DNA of 64,000 bases from Acidobacteriaceae bacterium (GTDB lineage: Bacteria; Acidobacteriota; Terriglobia; Terriglobales; Acidobacteriaceae), in assembly GCA_027307045.1 (NCBI GenBank), contig DAHUXR010000005.1, forward strand, positions 1 to 64,000. Reading direction: 5' to 3'. The translations under genes were made by a program, and so were the position numbers. This document shows positions 19,558-29,966 of this stretch, one piece after another. The notes below the pieces were generated by a model, which did not search any database, had not been told where the DNA came from, and saw nothing but the letters and a program-made list of their open reading frames with translations. How positions within the stretch are numbered: the stretch's first letter is position 1; every line of letters begins with the position of its first letter.

Positions 19558-19950
19558 TTAGTGGCGCAGGCCGGTCCAGTTTTCTGAGATCACAATGGAA
19601 TTGCCGGGATTGCCCGGATCGTACTTGATGGAGGTCATCAATCCGGCGCGGCAGGAATGCAGGTCCACCATGTGGCGCAGGCTGCTTACATCCTGCGAAG
19701 CCTCATAGCTGACGCCCGCAACATCGTAGTGATAAATCAATAGCTGCAGCTCCCCGGAACCGTTCATCTGCATTTCATTTACGTCAATCACTGTGCCATC
19801 AGTGATGCGGCCCATCTCGCTAATGCGCATACGGCGTTCACGTTCTTTTTGATCAGGGCTTTTACGCCGGCTCCGGGCCCAGGCGTTTGCGCCAAACAGC
19901 AAGCCGGCGCCGGCAATCGCAATCAGGGAATATAGACGAAGTTCATTCAT
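19558..19950 (-). CDS. Hypothetical membrane-anchored protein (DUF3592-like?)
   Basis: MNELRLYSLIAIAGAGLLFGANAWARSRR single TM followed by a small beta-rich domain. Start likely at the second Met of the 19971 ORF. Confidence 0.55.
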   Translation of the reverse strand: MNELRLYSLIAIAGAGLLFGANAWARSRRKSPDQKERERRMRISEMGRITDGTVIDVNEMQMNGSGELQLLIYHYDVAGVSYEASQDVSSLRHMVDLHSCRAGLMTSIKYDPGNPGNSIVISENWTGLRH

Positions 19951-20209
19951 ACATATAACGTCCTCAAACACCAGGACGTCGGCACATTCTGTAGATGAGT
20001 TTAATCCAACTTCGGCTCACAGAAAATCCGAAGGAACACTTATTCCTGAACCTCAGGTCCTGAAGAGTTTCTGACAATGGCCTACCAGAATCACCCACCC
20101 AGCTGAAAATCACAAGTAACCATAGTTCCATGCGCGCACGCGTGCATAAAATCAATCTTTTCAGGAAAGAAAATGAACTGTGAGTTGCTGTTGACCCTAA
20201 GGGCAGAAA

Positions 20210-21001
20210 TCAATCGCCATCGACTACCGGATTGCTCATGGCGCCAATGCCCTCAATCGAGATCGTTACCTCATCGCCAGCCACCAGAGGGCCGACACCT
20301 GCCGGGGTTCCGGTTAGAACCAGATCGCCAGGAAGCAATGTCATAACCTGGGAAATGAAACGCAGAACAATGTCGACCGGAAAAATAAACGCCAACGTGC
20401 TCTCGGACTGCTTTACCTCGCCGTTTACGCGGCTTTCCACGCGAACGCCTTTCCAGGGATCAATCTCGTCTGTCACAATCGGCCCGACGGGACAAAATGT
20501 GTCAAAGCCTTTGGCCCGGGTCCATTGCGGGTCTTTCTTTTGCAGATCGCGGGCAGTCACGTCATTGGCGGCCGTATAGCCAAAAATGTACGGGTGAACG
20601 TCGTCGTTTGGTTCCAGATTGCGGCATCTTTTCCCGATCACCACCGTCAACTCGCCCTCAAATTCCACCCGCTGAGAAAAGCGCCTGGGCCGGACGATCT
20701 TTTCGCCCGGCGAAATCAGCGAGCTTGGCGGCTTTAAAAAAATCAGCGGCTCTTTCGGAATCTCATTGCCCAGCTCCTTGGCGTGTTCACTGTAGTTGCG
20801 GCCCACGCAAACTATCTTTGAAGGCTCCACGGGATAAAGCAGTTTGGCCGAAGACAATGGCTGCAGAGAGATTTTCTTTGCCTTCGAAAAATCAGGCAGC
20901 ACGCCGCCGGTCATGGTTTGGGTAATTTGCTGAACGCCAGCAACAGTTTCAATCAGCCCAAACTGCGGACCATCAGTAGAAGCAAAGCGGCAATATTTCA
21001 T
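20210..21001 (-). CDS. Fumarylacetoacetate hydrolase-family protein
   Basis: [35 protein letters not shown]...[18 protein letters not shown]...[27 protein letters not shown]. Start corrected to MKYCRF. Confidence 0.95.
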   Translation of the reverse strand: MKYCRFASTDGPQFGLIETVAGVQQITQTMTGGVLPDFSKAKKISLQPLSSAKLLYPVEPSKIVCVGRNYSEHAKELGNEIPKEPLIFLKPPSSLISPGEKIVRPRRFSQRVEFEGELTVVIGKRCRNLEPNDDVHPYIFGYTAANDVTARDLQKKDPQWTRAKGFDTFCPVGPIVTDEIDPWKGVRVESRVNGEVKQSESTLAFIFPVDIVLRFISQVMTLLPGDLVLTGTPAGVGPLVAGDEVTISIEGIGAMSNPVVDGD

Positions 21002-21124
21002 CTGGTGAAACGCTCCAAAAAAAACCAGGGACTTCAGGCAACCATTTTTGCGAGGGCAACTGCCCTGCAACGAATGTGCCGGAAATCCCTATATTACGTT
21101 ATGCGTGTTGCGTCGCGAAGCTGT

Positions 21125-21628
21125 TTACAAACCTGCTTGTTTTGCCGCCATGTCGCCAATGACCGGCAGCTTGAACTGCTGATTGCCATAGGCTTTGATC
21201 ATGCAGATGACTACCGCAACCAAGACGCCCAGCCAAACTATCATCATCAGTGGGCCCATGATGAAAAATCCCAGTCCGTGGGTGATGAAGCCCAGGATCG
21301 TTGACAAAATCATTGCGCCAATCCATAGGGCGATCACCCCAACGCTCAAAAATATTGATTGAAACGCGTGGAAGCGCACGAACTTATCATTCTTGTATGG
21401 CTCAATCACAAGAAAAATCAGGCCAGTGATCCAGCCGAAGAGGTAGCTTAAACATGCTGCCACATTGTTCGTCATTCCCGCACTGGGAGCGCCCGCTGAT
21501 GCTTGCGCCGGCGCTGCGGCGGCTCCCGATGTTGTCGTCACGTTTTGGCCTGAAACCGCAGTCCCGCATGCCGCACAAAAGCCCGAACCCGCATTGAGTT
21601 GAGCCCCACACTTTGCACAAAATGCCAT
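21125..21628 (-). CDS. Zinc-ribbon plus DUF4870-like membrane protein
   Basis: MAFCAKCGAQLNAGSGFCAACGT zinc ribbon followed by hydrophobic helices (NNVAACLSYLFGWITGLIFLVIEPYKNDKFVRFHAFQSI). Confidence 0.85.
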   Translation of the reverse strand: MAFCAKCGAQLNAGSGFCAACGTAVSGQNVTTTSGAAAAPAQASAGAPSAGMTNNVAACLSYLFGWITGLIFLVIEPYKNDKFVRFHAFQSIFLSVGVIALWIGAMILSTILGFITHGLGFFIMGPLMMIVWLGVLVAVVICMIKAYGNQQFKLPVIGDMAAKQAGL

Positions 21629-21779
21629 ACCCCTCATCTCCTTCCGAAAGTACTCTTTGAGAGTTTTGTTGCGGTACAGCTTATTACTTCCTGTGCCGGA
21701 ATGAAAGGAAACTAATTGCTTAACTCGGCTAATTTTTCCGCCTTTTTTTAGGGACGATTTACAGGGTTGGTTAGGGCAT

Positions 21780-22916
21780 TTACGCCACTACGCGCGCTTC
21801 GCCCAGCACCACCTTGATGTCCATCCGCTTCTTGCCGCGATAGATGGTAACGGTCACGGTGTCGCCAGACCGATGGTTCTGCATCACGTGGGAAAGGTCC
21901 TGTTGGTCCTCAACGGGTTGGCCTTCAATGGCCACCAGCAAATCGCCGCCAAGCATGATGGGGTAATTTCCCACATAAGCCCGTTCCGTTCCCGCCCGTA
22001 GGCCGGCCCGATCGGCGGCGCTGCCCGGCACCACGTCCACAATCAACAATCCCGAGTCAGCCGCAAGCCCCAGCTGGTTGGCCAGTTCTGGCCCTATTGG
22101 AATAGTCCGGACGCCGAGTTCCGGCCGACGGACCCGTCCCAGATGGACCAGGTCATCCAGTACGGCTTTGGCGGTATTAATAGGGATGGCAAAGCCGATT
22201 CCGGCGCTCTGTTCCACTCCGCCTGTCAAAATCATGGTATTGATGCCAATAACCTGGCCTCGAGCATTCAAAAGGGGGCCGCCGGAGTTGCCCGGATTAA
22301 TGGCGGCATCGGTCTGAATGGCTTCATCAATGAATCCGCGCTGGCCCTTCAGGGAGCGAATGGAACTGATAATGCCTCGCGTCATGGTGCCGCTCAGGCC
22401 AAATGGGTTTCCAATGGCGTAAACTTTCTGTCCCACAACCAGGCTCTTGGAGTCGCCAATTTCAGCCTGGGGCACCTCTTTGTTGGGAATCTGAATCACC
22501 GCCAGGTCATGAACGGGGTCAGTGCCCACAATCTGGGCCTTGTATTTCTTCTTGTCGCTGGTTGTGACTTCGAGCTGCCGAGCGCCTTCCACTACGTGGA
22601 AGTTCGTAAGAATATGCCCTTCCGTATCGATCACAAATCCCGATCCCATGCCCTGCTGTGGCACGGCACCGTAAAAGAAGTCATAGGCTACGGCCGTGGA
22701 AGTGATATTCACCACCGCAGGAAGGGCTTTTTTGTAAACCGCAATATTGTTTTGCTCTTCTGCGTCGTAGTTAGACGGCCCTGCAGCCTCGGTAAGTTCA
22801 ACGTGCGAGGGTCGCGTTACCCAGGTAGGGCCATCAGGCCCGCTCATGCGCGTGGTCACAAAGTAAAAAGTAAGAACCAACAAAAATGCGAGCAGAATTG
22901 GACGTAAGGACTTCAT
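21780..22916 (-). CDS. HtrA/DegP-like trypsin-family serine protease with PDZ (S1C)
   Basis: GSGFVIDTEGHILTNFHVVEGA...HDLAVIQI...QTDAAINPGNSGGPLLNARGQVIGINTMI...PDZ region. Confidence 0.96.
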   Translation of the reverse strand: MKSLRPILLAFLLVLTFYFVTTRMSGPDGPTWVTRPSHVELTEAAGPSNYDAEEQNNIAVYKKALPAVVNITSTAVAYDFFYGAVPQQGMGSGFVIDTEGHILTNFHVVEGARQLEVTTSDKKKYKAQIVGTDPVHDLAVIQIPNKEVPQAEIGDSKSLVVGQKVYAIGNPFGLSGTMTRGIISSIRSLKGQRGFIDEAIQTDAAINPGNSGGPLLNARGQVIGINTMILTGGVEQSAGIGFAIPINTAKAVLDDLVHLGRVRRPELGVRTIPIGPELANQLGLAADSGLLIVDVVPGSAADRAGLRAGTERAYVGNYPIMLGGDLLVAIEGQPVEDQQDLSHVMQNHRSGDTVTVTIYRGKKRMDIKVVLGEARVVA

Positions 22917-22926
22917 ATATCACCTG

Positions 22927-23553
22927 TCAAAAACCGAGCCGCTTGGCCAGGGCTTTTAGTTCAGAATAAATCTGTTGCACCTGATGCCGCGTTTGTTCGA
23001 TGGAGCCGGAGTTGTCGATCACAAAATCCGCGCACCGGGCCTTTTCCTCGTCGGGCATCTGCGCTTTGGCGCGACGCTCAACGTCAGCTCGCGCGGCGTC
23101 TTCGCTGATTCCCGTGCGTTGAGCAAAACGTGTAACCTTCTGCGCTGGTTTACACGTCACCACAATGATCCGGTCAAAGCGATCTTTGACTCCAGCTTCC
23201 AGAATCAATGCCGCTTCCACAATGGCCACGGCGTAGGGATCTTTTTCACCCAGCGATCGCATCCATTGGTCCTGCTGCCGGATCACGGCAGGATGCACAA
23301 TTTTATTTAGCTCTTCAACGCGTCCGCCGTCAAACACCAGCGTAGCCAGCTTGGCGCGGTCCAATTCGCCGGTTGGCTTTAAAATTTCTGGCCCAAAATG
23401 CCGGACCAATTCTTGAAGTACTTCATGGCCTGGACGATAAAGCTCGTGTGCGATGAGGTCTGCATCTACGATGGTCGCGCCCAGGTCGGCGAACATCTTG
23501 GCAACCGTAGACTTGCCGCATGCAACTCCGCCGGTTAGCCCGACACGCAGCAT
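22927..23553 (-). CDS. coaE: Dephospho-CoA kinase
   Basis: MLRVGLTGGVACGKSTVAKMFADLGATIVDADLIAHELYRPG. Confidence 0.97.
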   Translation of the reverse strand: MLRVGLTGGVACGKSTVAKMFADLGATIVDADLIAHELYRPGHEVLQELVRHFGPEILKPTGELDRAKLATLVFDGGRVEELNKIVHPAVIRQQDQWMRSLGEKDPYAVAIVEAALILEAGVKDRFDRIIVVTCKPAQKVTRFAQRTGISEDAARADVERRAKAQMPDEEKARCADFVIDNSGSIEQTRHQVQQIYSELKALAKRLGF

Positions 23554-23556
23554 TGG

Positions 23557-24501
23557 CTAACTCCGCGCCTGCCGCTCTGGCCCGCGACGCATTTTGCACG
23601 CCTTAACTGTATTCGCCATCAGCATGGCGATCGTCAGCGGACCAACTCCGCCCGGCACCGGCGAAATCGCGCCTGCCACAGCCGCCACATGAGGATCAAC
23701 GTCGCCAACTAAAGTCGAGCCTTTTTCGGCAAACGATTTTTCCCGCGCCGGATCGCCGGCAAAAAACTTTTCAAACTGGGCGCGGTCAGTGATCTTGTTA
23801 ATGCCTACGTCGATCACCGCAGCGCCCGGTTTGATAAATTCTTCCGTCACAAAACCGGCCTTGCCGATGGCGGCTACCAGAATGTCCGCCTGCCGCGCAA
23901 TCTGCGCAATATTTTTTGTCTTGGAGTGGCAGACTGTGACGGTGGCGTTATTGTTCAGCAGCAGCATGGCTACCGGCTTGCCAACAATGTCACTTCGCCC
24001 GATCACAACGGCATTGCGGCCTTCAATAGCAATATTGCTGCGGCGCAAAATCTCAATCACGCCAGCCGGAGTGCACGGCACCAGTCCCGGACGCTGCGTG
24101 GAAAGATTGCCCACGTTCACAGGATGAAATCCGTCTACATCCTTTTCCGGCGAGACGGCCAGCAATACTTTTTTGGAATCCACCTGCGGCGGCAAAGGCA
24201 ATTGCACCAGAATGCCATCAATTTCATCGCGATTATTCAACTCATTGACCATCTGCAGCAGTTCAGCCGTGGTTACCGAATCCGGCGGAGTGAGATTTTC
24301 ACTCAACATGCCGAGCTGCTCGCAGGATTTAACCTTGTTACGTACGTAAATCTCTGAGGCTGGATTATGACCCGCCAGGATGACCGCGAGCCCTGGCCGG
24401 ATGCCGGCGGCGCCCAGCTTTTGCACTTCTTCGGCGACTTCCGCCTTGATCTGTGCGGCGATTTTGTTACCGTCAAGGACGGTGGCAGCCATAGTATTCA
24501 T
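23557..24501 (-). CDS. folD: Bifunctional methylenetetrahydrofolate dehydrogenase/methenyltetrahydrofolate cyclohydrolase
   Basis: AVILAGHNPASEIYVRNKVKSCEQLG...DGILVQLPLPPQVD...VIGRSDIVGKPVAMLLLNNNATVTVCHSKT. Confidence 0.97.
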   Translation of the reverse strand: MNTMAATVLDGNKIAAQIKAEVAEEVQKLGAAGIRPGLAVILAGHNPASEIYVRNKVKSCEQLGMLSENLTPPDSVTTAELLQMVNELNNRDEIDGILVQLPLPPQVDSKKVLLAVSPEKDVDGFHPVNVGNLSTQRPGLVPCTPAGVIEILRRSNIAIEGRNAVVIGRSDIVGKPVAMLLLNNNATVTVCHSKTKNIAQIARQADILVAAIGKAGFVTEEFIKPGAAVIDVGINKITDRAQFEKFFAGDPAREKSFAEKGSTLVGDVDPHVAAVAGAISPVPGGVGPLTIAMLMANTVKACKMRRGPERQARS

Positions 24502-24580
24502 GGGAATAATTATCTTAACTACAAAAAATGCAAAGGTACACTCGGAGCGGGCGAATGAAATTGTGCTCTAAAATATAAAG

Positions 24581-24736
24581 ATGATGCTCAAGCAAATCCT
24601 GGACGCGCTGGCATGCCCCGTTCCGTCATGCCGCAAGCCGCTGAAGCTGGCTGAAGATGGTTCTTCGCTGCAATGCACCGCTTGCGGCCGCACTTATCCC
24701 ATTAAGGATGGGATTCCCATGCTGCTGGCTGACTAG
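24581..24736 (+). CDS. Trm112-family small zinc-binding protein (51 aa; not in the supplied ORF track)
   Basis: Manual translation: MMLKQILDALACPVPSCRKPLKLAEDGSSLQCTACGRTYPIKDGIPMLLAD*, typical Trm112/YcaR motif. Confidence 0.88.
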   Translation: MMLKQILDALACPVPSCRKPLKLAEDGSSLQCTACGRTYPIKDGIPMLLAD

Positions 24737-24768
24737 AGCTAATCGAGCGAAATTTTGTTGCTGGGGGA

Positions 24769-25677
24769 CTACGCTACTTCAACCGGCGATTCGATCTTTA
24801 ACGAGCGGAGATACTCCGCGAAATCCGGCCCCAGATCGGGCCGCTTCAGCGCAAATTCGACCGTCGCTTTCAAAAAACCGAGCTTATCACCGGCGTCGTG
24901 GCGCTTGCCTTCAAATGTATATCCGTAAATTTTTTCACCCGCGCTCAGCAGCCCGCGGAGGCCGTCGGTCAGTTGCAATTCCCCGCCAGCCCCTAGCGGA
25001 GTTCGTTCCAGGGTTTCAAAAATTGTTGGCGTAAGAATGTAGCGCCCAATGATGGCCAGGTTTGAAGGCGCTTCTTCCTGCTTGGGTTTCTCCACCATGC
25101 TGCGGACATCGAAAGCCCGGCCGTCAAACTTGCCTTCAATCTTTTGCGCGTCCAGCACACCGTAAGAGGAGATAGCAGGACCATTCACTTCCTGCGTGGC
25201 GATGATCGAACACTGCGATTCTTCAAACACATCCATCATCTGCCGCAGGCACGGTTTTTGTGCGTCAATCACATCGTCCGCCAGCAGCACAGCGAAAGGC
25301 TCATTCCCGACCAGTTCGCGCGCCATCAGAACAGCGTGGCCCAGTCCCATGGCTTCTTTCTGCCGCACATAAGCTACGTGGATCATGTCTGAAATCTGGC
25401 GCACAATGGATAGCAACTCCGTCTTGCCGCGCTCTTCCAGCATTTTTTCCAGCTCATAGCTGACGTCAAAATGATCTTCTATAGCGGTTTTGCCGCGGCC
25501 GGTGACGATAATGATCTGGTCGCACCCTGAGGCCAGTGCCTCTTCCACGCCATATTGGATGATGGGCTTATCCACCAGTGGCAGCATCTCTTTAGGCTGC
25601 GCCTTAGTGGCGGGAAGAAAACGTGTGCCCAGACCGGCAGCGGGAAAAACGGCTTTGCGAACTCTCATCTTCATCAT
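24769..25677 (-). CDS. galU: UTP-glucose-1-phosphate uridylyltransferase
   Basis: VRKAVFPAAGLGTRFLPATKAQPKEMLPLVDKPIIQYGVEEALASGCDQIIIVTGRGKTAIEDHFD. Confidence 0.97.
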   Translation of the reverse strand: MMKMRVRKAVFPAAGLGTRFLPATKAQPKEMLPLVDKPIIQYGVEEALASGCDQIIIVTGRGKTAIEDHFDVSYELEKMLEERGKTELLSIVRQISDMIHVAYVRQKEAMGLGHAVLMARELVGNEPFAVLLADDVIDAQKPCLRQMMDVFEESQCSIIATQEVNGPAISSYGVLDAQKIEGKFDGRAFDVRSMVEKPKQEEAPSNLAIIGRYILTPTIFETLERTPLGAGGELQLTDGLRGLLSAGEKIYGYTFEGKRHDAGDKLGFLKATVEFALKRPDLGPDFAEYLRSLKIESPVEVA

Positions 25678-25758
25678 TGTTTCCTGAGTACCGCATGGTG
25701 AGATGCAGAAATTCTAGCATCTGCTTTCTCGAGTTCGCCCACCAGTTTAAATTTCAGG

Positions 25759-27528
25759 TCACAGCACTTGGCTGTTGTCGCCCATCATCACCTGCCGCAG
25801 CAGCTTGATGGGAGGAAAACCCTGCTTCAGCAGCTCATTGTGGAATTTCTCGAGAGAAAAAGCGGCGCCCATTTTCTTCTTATAGTCCTCGCGTAGCTTC
25901 ATAATTTCCAGCTTGCCCAGAGTGTAATAAAGATAAGTCGGATCAGACGTTCCGCGCTTGGTTTCACGCAGCCCGTTCATGTGGGACTGATAGCCCTCTT
26001 TCTCAAAAAACTCCACGCCCTGATCAAAGGTCATTGTGCCAGTATGCATCTGTATGCCCACGATGAAGCGCGCGTTGCGCAAGAGCGCATCCTGAAGTTG
26101 TCCCAGACGCAGCTTCAGAAAAGCCGTGTCATGGTCCTGATCAACCCCGGCCGTGCGGCCATAGCCTTCGTCGAGCATCATCTGTTCGCTGTAATGGGCC
26201 CAGCCTTCAGCATTGGAACTGCATCCCAGCAGCTTGCGCACCTTTGAGGGCGCGTATGGCACCCACAGAAACTGCGTGTAGTGCCCTGGATAAACCTCAT
26301 GCACAGCCGTGGAGATGATCGTCCCGCGGTTAAAACCAGCCATGTGTTCCTGGATTTGCTGTGGCGTCCAGCTTGGCTCGGGCAGCGTGACGTTGAAGAA
26401 AGCTTCTTTCGCAACTTTCTCAAATGGTCCGGGCGTGTCCATGGACGCGAAAGTAAGAGCGCGCGCAAAGGGCGGCGTCTCCTGAACAATGGGCAGCACT
26501 TCTGATGGCAGCTTAACGATGTGATGCTGGGCCAAAAAATCTTTCAGCCCGCCCAGCGTATCGCGGAAAGTCTGCAAAAGCTTGTCCGGCGCCGGATGAT
26601 CTTTTTCCAGTTCCGCCAGTATCTCCCGCGGGGTTTTGTTGGGATCGAGTTTGGCCGCCGTCTCTTTGAATGCCTGCTGGTTCAAACGCAGATTGGCCAT
26701 GCCGATTTCAAGCAATCGAGTCAGCGGGATATCGACGTCTTCGTCATACAACAGCTTCTTGCTGTAATTGTCCGCGCCAATGCGGAAATCACCATGCGCC
26801 TGGGGTTTCAGATCTTTCTCCATCCACTGGCCATAGCTCTTCAACTCGTCCATTACCTTCTGGTTGGCAGCCTGAAACTCCGCCAGCAGCGCCTGATCTT
26901 TCACATCCTTAAACGCTTCAGGAACATCTTTCTGGAAAAAACTGATCAGGCCGGGAATTTGCTCCAGCGCCACGTCCACGTAAATCGGCGGCGGATTTTT
27001 CAAGTTCTGGCGCGCAGCCAGAAATACCGCCGGAACCTGCTTTTCCCGCGCGATGACAGACTTCAGTCGCTCTGCCGGTGGCGCAAACGTGCGCGCCATG
27101 ATCACAAAGATGGAGTTGGTAATGCCGGAAGAATATAAGTCCGGATTCTTCTCCCACTGGCGGATACTTTCCAGCGAGAGCAGACGCGCGTTGATGTCAT
27201 TCAAAACCAGCGTATGGTCCACCCGCGTCGCAGCTGAAAGCTGCAGCGGATCGATCTTGGCGATCACCTTTTGGAAATTCTTCAGCGTGGCGATCTGCTG
27301 GTCCAGCGATGCCCGGGAATAATCCTCCAGCTGGCTGTCATACTGATGGAATCCTGCTGCCGTAGCCGCAGATGGATTGAACCTGAAGTAGTACTTATCA
27401 AAATATTGGTCCGCCAGCGACGTAAAAACTTTGTCATTATTGGCGCTGTCAGAAGCTGGCATGGCATGATGCTGGGCCTGGACGGCTAAGCCCGCCAACA
27501 GCACGGCAAAGAACGGGATCAATTTCAC
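25759..27528 (-). CDS. DUF885-family secreted protein (putative metallopeptidase-like)
   Basis: Signal peptide; AVHEVYPGHYTQFLWV and EGWAHYSEQMMLDEGYG are diagnostic of DUF885. Confidence 0.93.
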   Translation of the reverse strand: MKLIPFFAVLLAGLAVQAQHHAMPASDSANNDKVFTSLADQYFDKYYFRFNPSAATAAGFHQYDSQLEDYSRASLDQQIATLKNFQKVIAKIDPLQLSAATRVDHTLVLNDINARLLSLESIRQWEKNPDLYSSGITNSIFVIMARTFAPPAERLKSVIAREKQVPAVFLAARQNLKNPPPIYVDVALEQIPGLISFFQKDVPEAFKDVKDQALLAEFQAANQKVMDELKSYGQWMEKDLKPQAHGDFRIGADNYSKKLLYDEDVDIPLTRLLEIGMANLRLNQQAFKETAAKLDPNKTPREILAELEKDHPAPDKLLQTFRDTLGGLKDFLAQHHIVKLPSEVLPIVQETPPFARALTFASMDTPGPFEKVAKEAFFNVTLPEPSWTPQQIQEHMAGFNRGTIISTAVHEVYPGHYTQFLWVPYAPSKVRKLLGCSSNAEGWAHYSEQMMLDEGYGRTAGVDQDHDTAFLKLRLGQLQDALLRNARFIVGIQMHTGTMTFDQGVEFFEKEGYQSHMNGLRETKRGTSDPTYLYYTLGKLEIMKLREDYKKKMGAAFSLEKFHNELLKQGFPPIKLLRQVMMGDNSQVL

Positions 27529-27639
27529 GAGGGGTTCTCCTGCAATCTCAGAATACTTAGACTTGTTGCAACTCGGGCTGTGAGCGCAAAGCTTTTGGAT
27601 GCGAGCATCGGATCGTCTGCTGGCTTTTGCCGCGCGGGG

Positions 27640-28938
27640 CTATTTCTGCTTGTAAACCGTGCCTCCCTTCATCACCATTACCGGATCTTGCAGCAGAGTT
27701 ACGTCTTTGAGTGGATCACCGTTTACAGCAATAATGTCAGCAAAGTTTCCATTCTCAATGGAGCCAATCTTGGACCATCCCAGCAGATCAGCGGCGTTCA
27801 CTGTAGCGGTCTGGATGGCCTGAATCGGCGTCATCCCAATCTGTACATACACGGCAAACTCATGCGCGTTCAATCCGTGAGGATAGACGGCGGCGTCTGT
27901 GCCGAATGCAATCCTTACACCAGCATTAAATGCCTTTTTGATGTTCTGCCGGCTGACGGCTGTTACTTCTTTCATTTTGGTCGCATACATTGCAGGCAGG
28001 CCGATTCTGGCCGCGTTTTCGCGCATCCAATCCGCAAGATACAACGTTGGCACAAGATACGTGCCGTTCTTCTTCATCAGCGCAATTCCAGCGTCGTCAA
28101 TGTAAGAGCCGTGTTCAATGGAATCCACGCCAGCTTCAGTAGCCCAGGCAATGCCCTGCGCGCCGTGCGCGTGCGCTGCAACTTTGCGGCCAAGCCGATG
28201 CGCGTCGGCAACAATGGCTTTCATTTCTTCCAGCGTGTATTGTGACGCGCGCGGATCGTCGCCCTTGGAAAGCACTCCGCCCGTGGCGCAAACTTTGATC
28301 ACGTCAGCGCCATATTTAATGATCTCGCGTACCTTGTGCTGCACGCCTTCCACCCCGTCCGCCGCGCCATCGGACTTGGCGTGCCATTCATACGGCAACA
28401 GGTTCTGGTCGCAGTGGCCGCCGGTAATCGAGAGCGCCGGACCGCTCGCCATGATGCGCGGACCCGGTATCATGCCTTCATTAATGGCATCGCGCAGCGC
28501 GATATCGGTATAGCCCCTCGCTCCAACGTTGCGAACGGTAGTGAAACCGGCTTCCAAGGTGATCCGCGCATTCTTGGCGCCGATAAGCGCTTCTTTAGGA
28601 ATTGAGACCCCCAGCTCCTGGTAGCCAAAATTAGGATCGAAAGTAAGATGCGTGTGGGCATCGATCAATCCGGGCAAAAGCGTGGCATTGGGCAGGTTGA
28701 TTACACGCGCGCCTGCCTGGTTCTCCGATTGCGAGCCACCGCCGCCACTGGAAACGCTGCTGATCTTGTCACCATCAATCACAACAGTTACGTTGTCGAG
28801 CATCCTGCCGGCCTTCACGTCCAGCATGTGGCCAGCATGAATCACCACATGCTGCGATTGCGCGGGCTGCGCGGGTTGTTGAGCAAAAATGGCGCAGGAG
28901 AGGACAAGGGCAGAGAGGAAGAGTTTCAGAGTTTTCAT
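27640..28938 (-). CDS. Amidohydrolase-family secreted metal-dependent hydrolase
   Basis: Signal peptide; [57 protein letters not shown]. Confidence 0.95.
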   Translation of the reverse strand: MKTLKLFLSALVLSCAIFAQQPAQPAQSQHVVIHAGHMLDVKAGRMLDNVTVVIDGDKISSVSSGGGGSQSENQAGARVINLPNATLLPGLIDAHTHLTFDPNFGYQELGVSIPKEALIGAKNARITLEAGFTTVRNVGARGYTDIALRDAINEGMIPGPRIMASGPALSITGGHCDQNLLPYEWHAKSDGAADGVEGVQHKVREIIKYGADVIKVCATGGVLSKGDDPRASQYTLEEMKAIVADAHRLGRKVAAHAHGAQGIAWATEAGVDSIEHGSYIDDAGIALMKKNGTYLVPTLYLADWMRENAARIGLPAMYATKMKEVTAVSRQNIKKAFNAGVRIAFGTDAAVYPHGLNAHEFAVYVQIGMTPIQAIQTATVNAADLLGWSKIGSIENGNFADIIAVNGDPLKDVTLLQDPVMVMKGGTVYKQK

Positions 28939-29112
28939 AAAGACGGGCGGATTATAACAGGAGTGAAGACATCAGTTGCGACGAGATCGCAGTCTTCGTT
29001 CGACTTCAATCCCTTCCGCCTAGCACACAAAACCGTATTCACAACGCTCGCGTCAGAGTAGCGACATCAAATATAGGGCGTAGCCAAATGGATGATTTAA
29101 CACCTAGCTTAG

Positions 29113-29826
29113 CTAGCTCACTGCAAAACTAGCTGCCAGTTGTGGCGGCACTCCCAGCTTGATGAATGCCATCCGGCCTTTTGGAGTTACTCTGAGCGCT
29201 CGCGATTCCCGGCAACGACCAAGCCAGCCTTCCTCCAGAAAATGTTGCAACAAGGCCGCGCCTAGTGCCCCGCCTACATGAGGCCGGCGCTCCGTCCAAT
29301 CCAGGCAACGCCGCGCGAGATGCCGCTTACTACGCCGAACCTCTTCAACTTCCAAACCAAGTTCCCTCAGCCAGTCTGCTCCTCTGGCTGTCAGTCGATA
29401 GTTGCGGTCACCTTCGGCGACGATCACGTGCTGTTTTTGCATGGCTTCGCTCAATGCTACGCCCGCGCGTCCGGCCAGATGATCGTAGCAACTCCGGGCC
29501 ATTAGCATGGATTGGTCAGCTTTTGATCGAATATATTCCGCCGTCGGGCGTCTGGTTGAAATTGCTCCCAGAGCCTCCAGCGCATTCGCCACCCGCTGTC
29601 CTGCCAGCTTGTAGTAGCGGCATCGTCCGTCGCGCTGAACAGTAATCAGGCCGCCTTGGCTCAGTTTAGCCAGATGCGCACTGGCGCTCTGCGCGGAGAC
29701 AGAAGCTGCTCGCGCCAGCTCTCCTGCCGGCAGAGATTGCCCTTCCAACAGCGCCAGCAGAATCGCCGTTCTTCCGGGATCGGCCAGCAGATACCCCAGG
29801 CTTGAAATCGCATATTTTTCTTTCAT
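29113..29826 (-). CDS. ArsR-family HTH regulator
   Basis: GRTAILLALLEGQSLPAGELARAASVSAQSASAHLAKLSQGGLITVQRDGRCRYYKLAG. Likely start MKEKYAIS at 29826 rather than 29892. Confidence 0.9.
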   Translation of the reverse strand: MKEKYAISSLGYLLADPGRTAILLALLEGQSLPAGELARAASVSAQSASAHLAKLSQGGLITVQRDGRCRYYKLAGQRVANALEALGAISTRRPTAEYIRSKADQSMLMARSCYDHLAGRAGVALSEAMQKQHVIVAEGDRNYRLTARGADWLRELGLEVEEVRRSKRHLARRCLDWTERRPHVGGALGAALLQHFLEEGWLGRCRESRALRVTPKGRMAFIKLGVPPQLAASFAVS

Positions 29827-29867
29827 AAGTGCACCATGAATTATTCTAGCCGTTAACATCAAGCAAT

Positions 29868-29887
29868 ATTTCATCGCATGGTGAAAT
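29868..29887. promoter_or_regulatory. Palindromic operator-like site 1 in ArsR/MFS divergent promoter
   Basis: ATTTCA-tcgcatgg-TGAAAT inverted repeat. Confidence 0.55.
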
Positions 29888-29914
29888 GTCACAAGCTCAA
29901 TTTATTGATTATCA

Positions 29915-29932
29915 TTTCATCAGCGCATGAAA
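29915..29932. promoter_or_regulatory. Palindromic operator-like site 2 in ArsR/MFS divergent promoter
   Basis: TTTCAT-cagcgc-ATGAAA inverted repeat, same half-site core as site 1. Confidence 0.55.
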
Positions 29933-29966
29933 CATACCCCGTCACCTACCCGCCATACTGCAAGTT

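Noticed and set aside
22143-22907. 254-aa plus-strand ORF
   Set aside because: Antisense to the HtrA-like protease; no domain signature.
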